From an uncultured Bacteroidota bacterium (lineage in GTDB: Bacteria; Bacteroidota; Bacteroidia; Chitinophagales; Chitinophagaceae), in contig CAIWHI010000010.1 in the NCBI GenBank assembly GCA_903912435.1, positions 1-10,318 of the forward strand: a stretch of 10,318 nt of DNA, in the 5' to 3' direction. The notes under the pieces were generated by a model, which was not told the DNA's origin, ran no database searches, and saw only the letters and a list, made by a program, of their open reading frames with translations. Below, in pieces: positions 7,368-10,318 of this stretch (positions are counted from its first letter, which is position 1; each line of letters opens with the position of its first letter). The translations under genes and the position numbers were made by a program.

Positions 7368-8342
7368 TTAACCAGCAAAATAGTCGGCTTCGGAGGCTAA
7401 ATCGAGAAAGGGATATTTAGTCATTAATTCTTTGATTTTATTCAGGTTATTAGCCATGAATTTTTTATGAGCCATGGTTTCGGGGAAACGTGGCCGGTGT
7501 GCGCGCGAAGTGGTTATTTCCAACACTTGTTTCATAATTTCCTGGTCTGCCGGTGTGATAAGTGCACCTACAAATTGCTCCCACACATATGAAGTAGCCA
7601 TGTAGTTGGGGTGTACAAAATCTATATCGTAAAACCGATAATCGCGCAAAATATCTATAACCAGCTCATAGGCCGGGAAATAAAAAACATTATTAAAGTT
7701 ACTACATAGTTCATGAACAGACTCTATGAGGCGTGCTTTACTCCTATTATTATCTACAACCCCATCCCTGATATGCCTGACAGGACTGATGGTGAAGATT
7801 ATTTTAATACTAGGATTAAGGGTAAAAAGACGATTTAAGGTTGCCTTAAATCCGGTGGTAATTTCATCAATCCCAAGCATTTTCTTCTCAAACCATTGTG
7901 CCGGTGCCCGATGATTATTGGCTACGTGTTTACTGCTATCCTTCAAAAAATATTGGAACGAAGAGCCAAGGGTAATAATTAGCCAATCGGCATCTTTAAT
8001 AAATGATGCTGACTCATTTTGAGACTGATTTATTTGGCTCAAAACACTATTAATATCTGTACCAGAAAACCGCGTGTGGTGCTCCCAGCTATTCCATAAT
8101 TCATTTAAATAAAAAAGATCGCTTTCGTTATAATTCTTAGCTGATATATACGTATCTAAACTTGCAGCTACACTCAAAGGATTGAAAAGAATGCCATGAG
8201 GATTAGACATAACCCTAAATTTGTGCTGCTCTAACCTCCCGGATATATGCTCGGTAAAGCAAGAGCCGATAAGCATTATTTTATCGGTATATTTAATTGA
8301 ATCCTGCAAAGGAGGGATCTCAAGATTGAGGGTAAATTGCAT
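7368..8342 (-). CDS. GSCFA domain protein (SGNH-hydrolase-like)
   Basis: This 324-residue protein is a good full-length match to the GSCFA family, which is common in Bacteroidota. The naming motif appears as IGSCFTEHI (Ser27), where the family has GSCFA or GSCFS. It is followed by NPHGILFNP (47-55), ELWNSWEHHTRF (81-92), ITLGSSFQYF (123-132), TISPVRHIRDG (184-194), YFPAYELVIDILRDYRFY (221-238) and DFVHPN (241-246). Ser27 with Asp241 and His244 matches the Ser...Asp-x-x-His layout of SGNH/GDSL esterases, so an acyl-ester hydrolase or transferase role is plausible. The family's substrate is not established to my knowledge. There is no signal peptide, so the protein is probably cytoplasmic. The start at 8342 fits the family N-terminus (short beta strand before GSCF). 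A possible -7-like element TACTTTG lies on the minus strand at 8361-8367. The gene is divergent from the membrane protein to its right. Confidence 0.85.
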   Translation of the reverse strand: MQFTLNLEIPPLQDSIKYTDKIMLIGSCFTEHISGRLEQHKFRVMSNPHGILFNPLSVAASLDTYISAKNYNESDLFYLNELWNSWEHHTRFSGTDINSVLSQINQSQNESASFIKDADWLIITLGSSFQYFLKDSSKHVANNHRAPAQWFEKKMLGIDEITTGFKATLNRLFTLNPSIKIIFTISPVRHIRDGVVDNNRSKARLIESVHELCSNFNNVFYFPAYELVIDILRDYRFYDIDFVHPNYMATSYVWEQFVGALITPADQEIMKQVLEITTSRAHRPRFPETMAHKKFMANNLNKIKELMTKYPFLDLASEADYFAG

Positions 8343-8542
8343 AGCCTAAAATATTGGATGCAAAGTAAGGAATTGTTAATAAAGGCTAAGAAATGCTACA
8401 TGCCAATTGCCCCTTACTATATAACATAATAAATATAATAAATTATAACCGGGTATTAGTAGTATAGCCTATGTAATATAGATGAACAAGAAACTCTTTA
8501 ATTTTACTTATTATTGCCAAACATTAAACAGATAAACCCTCT
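8343..8542. promoter_or_regulatory. Divergent intergenic promoter region
   Basis: These 200 bp of AT-rich DNA lie between two divergent starts and must contain promoters for both. On the minus strand, TACTTTG (8361-8367) resembles a shortened Bacteroidota -7 element but lacks a well-spaced TTG. On the plus strand, TAATTTTA (8499-8506) is a weak -7 candidate. One isolated ATTGCCCC (8406-8413) repeats the core of the cluster found on the other side of the GSCFA gene. No Shine-Dalgarno sequence precedes either start. Confidence 0.4.
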
Positions 8543-9826
8543 ATGCCATTAAAAGTAGCAGAAGGCAAAGCAAACATTGTCACCACTTTTTTCACTGTGT
8601 TGATGTATGGGCTGTTGATGTATTGTCTACAGCTATTTCTTCATAAGTGTCTATTTTTCTTTTATGCACCTGAGCAGGAAACACTCTTGAGGTTTGATGC
8701 CCAATCATTTCATGACCTTGCAAACAATGGCTACACCCCTACTCTACCCGGCCATATGTACCAGGACCATTCTTTTCTGTTTCCATGGATTTGGCGTATT
8801 TTTTCTGTAAATGCATTTGTGATGGGCATCATTAACCTTGTAATTTACGCAACTGGTTTTACACTTGTAACCTCATTATGTAAAGTAACAACTGATGAAC
8901 AACTAATTTGGCTAAGCCTCCCATCAATGCTCTATATGGTAATACCTTATTCTGAGGCCACAAATTTCCTGATGGGAGCTTTGTGTCTTTTCGCAATAGC
9001 TAGTGAGAACAAGATACTAACCTCAACCACACTCCTATTATTACCACTGGCCGGAGTACAGGCTATATATTTATTACCCGGACTTATAATAATGGAGGTG
9101 GTGAACAATAACAGGCAGGAGGTAGTGAAATCATGCTTAAAGGCTTTGGTGAAGTATGGACTGCCCATATTGGCAGGGTTGTTTGTTTTTGCCAGCCTGA
9201 GGTCATTGCAATCGGGCAACTGGTTTTTGAATTTCAATTTTATTGGAGAAAGCCCGGTTATAAAATGGGGAATACCCAAACTGCCATTTACCAATAGCAC
9301 AGGGGGCGACCGAACAGCATGGCTAAGCGGTTTGGCCTTATTTGCCAGTCTTACCAGCTTATTATTATTAATAAAACAATTAAGGCAATGGACGAAAACA
9401 GGTAAAACAAGCGATGGACCGTTGGTCATACTTTCACTTGCCTATTTGCCTTGCATCTTGCTGGTATTCCTATTTCATAATGATACCGGCAACAACTATA
9501 CCGACTTATCGGGGCTGCACCGAATAATGATGTGTTCTCCTTTTTTCTTTGTGGTAGTATATAACTACGTTTTAAAAGGCAGGGACTATAACCATAAGGA
9601 TATCCTGATTGTTTTCCTATTGAGTAATGTGGTATGGCTGGCCATGGGTTCGTTTGTGCACCTAACCTATATCCTATACTTCAATGTAGCCAGTGTGATG
9701 ATTATATTATTTATGGTGCAGGCAAAAAAGAGCAATACATGGACCACGATGTTAATTTGCATCATAAATTTAACATTACAAACCCTACTCTACCAGCAAT
9801 ACCTGAGTGGAGTGATGGTGGATTAG
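8543..9826 (+). CDS. Polytopic membrane protein, GT-C / PIG-V-like glycosyltransferase candidate
   Basis: This 427-residue protein has about ten hydrophobic segments (roughly 14-40, 90-112, 121-137, 140-154, 160-183, 203-222, 257-281, 300-318, 336-354, 361-380 and 384-402 among them). Three places recall PIG-V-type mannosyltransferases of the GT-C superfamily. FDAQSFHDLANNGYT (51-65) lies in the first outer loop, where those enzymes have (W)D-x-x-(W/F)(Y/H)xxIAxxGY. HSFLFPWIWRIF (76-87) matches their FFPLYP-like segment. PYSEATNFLMGALCLF (135-150) matches their YxE/PYTE-x-x-F segment. Family members transfer a sugar from a lipid-phosphate donor; the substrate here is unknown. The assignment rests on motif layout only, so an unassigned membrane protein remains possible. 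The ATG at 8543 has no Shine-Dalgarno, as usual in this phylum. Its 3' end lies 6 bp from the convergent phosphatase gene. Confidence 0.55.
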   Translation: MPLKVAEGKANIVTTFFTVLMYGLLMYCLQLFLHKCLFFFYAPEQETLLRFDAQSFHDLANNGYTPTLPGHMYQDHSFLFPWIWRIFSVNAFVMGIINLVIYATGFTLVTSLCKVTTDEQLIWLSLPSMLYMVIPYSEATNFLMGALCLFAIASENKILTSTTLLLLPLAGVQAIYLLPGLIIMEVVNNNRQEVVKSCLKALVKYGLPILAGLFVFASLRSLQSGNWFLNFNFIGESPVIKWGIPKLPFTNSTGGDRTAWLSGLALFASLTSLLLLIKQLRQWTKTGKTSDGPLVILSLAYLPCILLVFLFHNDTGNNYTDLSGLHRIMMCSPFFFVVVYNYVLKGRDYNHKDILIVFLLSNVVWLAMGSFVHLTYILYFNVASVMIILFMVQAKKSNTWTTMLICIINLTLQTLLYQQYLSGVMVD

Positions 9827-9849
9827 GGGGTACTACCCACCCTTCTTTA
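9817..9849 (+). terminator. Weak hairpin at the convergent gene ends
   Basis: GGTGG (9817-9821) can pair with CCACC (9837-9841), with an inner GGG/CCC pairing possible, and a T-rich CTTCTTT follows. It overlaps the stop codons of both convergent genes. It could end plus-strand transcription, but the stem is short and imperfect and the T-run is broken, so this is only a candidate. Confidence 0.2.
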
Positions 9850-10318
9850 TAACCGCTAGCATGTCATCGTGAATGAGGCCATTAGTGGCCAGGGTTTGTT
9901 TTTCGAATACATTATAGGGAGAGCCGTCGAAGTCTGTGACTTTGCCACCGGCTTCTAATACTATTAGGTAACCGGCTGTAACATCCCATTCATTAAGGTT
10001 GTATTCCCAGAAGCCATCAAAACGGCCGCAAGCTACCCAGCAAAGGTCTATTGCGGCAGAACCAAGGCGACGAATGGGCAGACCCTCAAGTACAAAGCGC
10101 TCGAATACCTTAATGGGATGCTCAGCACTATCGGGCCACTTGTAGGGGAATCCTGTGACCAGGCAAGCTTTTTTGAAATCACTTTTTTGGGAAACATGAA
10201 TTGGTTCGCCATTTAAGGTTGCACCCTTGCCTTTTTCAGCAAAGAACAATTCATTCATCATAGGATTGTAAACCGAACCCAGGATTATTTCACCATCGTG
10301 CATCACACCAAAGGGATA
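9833..10318 (-). CDS. Inositol monophosphatase family protein, C-terminal part (runs off the right edge)
   Basis: The 161 visible codons continue in frame past the window edge (YPFGVMHDGE...), so the GTG/ATG near 10306 is internal, not the start. Family features are GSVYNPMMNELFFAEKGKGATLNGEPI (the standard G-x-V-x-x-P...E-x-[FY]-x-A-x-x-G-x-GA-x-x-NG stretch) and GSAAIDLCWVACGRFDGFWE. The second signature, EWDVTAGYLIVLEAGG, is present and contains the metal-binding WD. The DP-x-D-G-T metal motif expected in the N-terminal ~100 residues lies outside the window. Such enzymes remove phosphate from inositol-phosphate, related sugar phosphates or 3'-phosphoadenosine 5'-phosphate with Mg2+. The visible half does not decide between SuhB-like and CysQ-like roles. 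Confidence 0.9.
   Translation of the reverse strand, partial: YPFGVMHDGEIILGSVYNPMMNELFFAEKGKGATLNGEPIHVSQKSDFKKACLVTGFPYKWPDSAEHPIKVFERFVLEGLPIRRLGSAAIDLCWVACGRFDGFWEYNLNEWDVTAGYLIVLEAGGKVTDFDGSPYNVFEKQTLATNGLIHDDMLAVIKKGG

Noticed and set aside
8947..9429. 160-codon minus-strand ORF opposite the membrane protein
   Set aside because: It lies wholly inside a convincing membrane-protein gene, has no recognisable motif and no plausible promoter, and is best explained as an antisense shadow.
9634..9852. 72-codon plus-strand ORF overlapping the end of the membrane-protein gene
   Set aside because: It is out of frame within a real gene and reads into the convergent gene; no motif is visible.

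Overview
The window looks like a chromosome segment of a Bacteroidota bacterium, probably a Chitinophagales/Chitinophagaceae-type or related lineage. Three things point there: a giant secreted protein with a C-terminal type IX secretion (T9SS) sorting domain, a GSCFA-family protein, and start regions without Shine-Dalgarno sequences in AT-rich intergenic DNA. It contains four credible protein genes.

Layout: positions 1-727 hold no intact gene I can support, only short open stretches that may be a decayed gene, followed by a strong minus-strand intrinsic terminator at 661-701. Positions 728-6841 (minus) encode a roughly 2037-residue modular surface protein. In order it has a signal peptide, a glycine-rich domain of the ALK/LTK-like type, Ig-like modules, four bacterial-Ig (Big_2-like) repeats, nine 84-91-residue repeats with a conserved cysteine pair, three further Ig/PKD-like modules and a T9SS sorting domain. 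Its start is best placed downstream of a candidate promoter at 6929-6960. The 526-bp gap 6842-7367 holds that promoter, a small palindrome, a 24-codon ORF and a dense cluster of nested inverted repeats built on ATTGCCCC/GGGGCAAT. Positions 7368-8342 (minus) encode a GSCFA-family (SGNH-like) protein. A 200-bp divergent gap separates it from a plus-strand polytopic membrane protein (8543-9826) that resembles GT-C/PIG-V-type mannosyltransferases. The final gene, entering from the right edge on the minus strand, is the C-terminal part of an inositol monophosphatase family enzyme. Its stop codon lies 6 bp from that of the membrane protein, tail to tail.

The genes do not form an obvious operon. The giant protein is expected to be exported by T9SS machinery encoded elsewhere and displayed on the surface or released. 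The GSCFA protein and the GT-C-like protein are divergently transcribed and could both act on envelope glycans, but that link is inference only. The items most worth a second look are the inverted-repeat cluster after the GSCFA gene and the cysteine-paired repeat array behind a Gly/Tyr-rich head in the giant protein.
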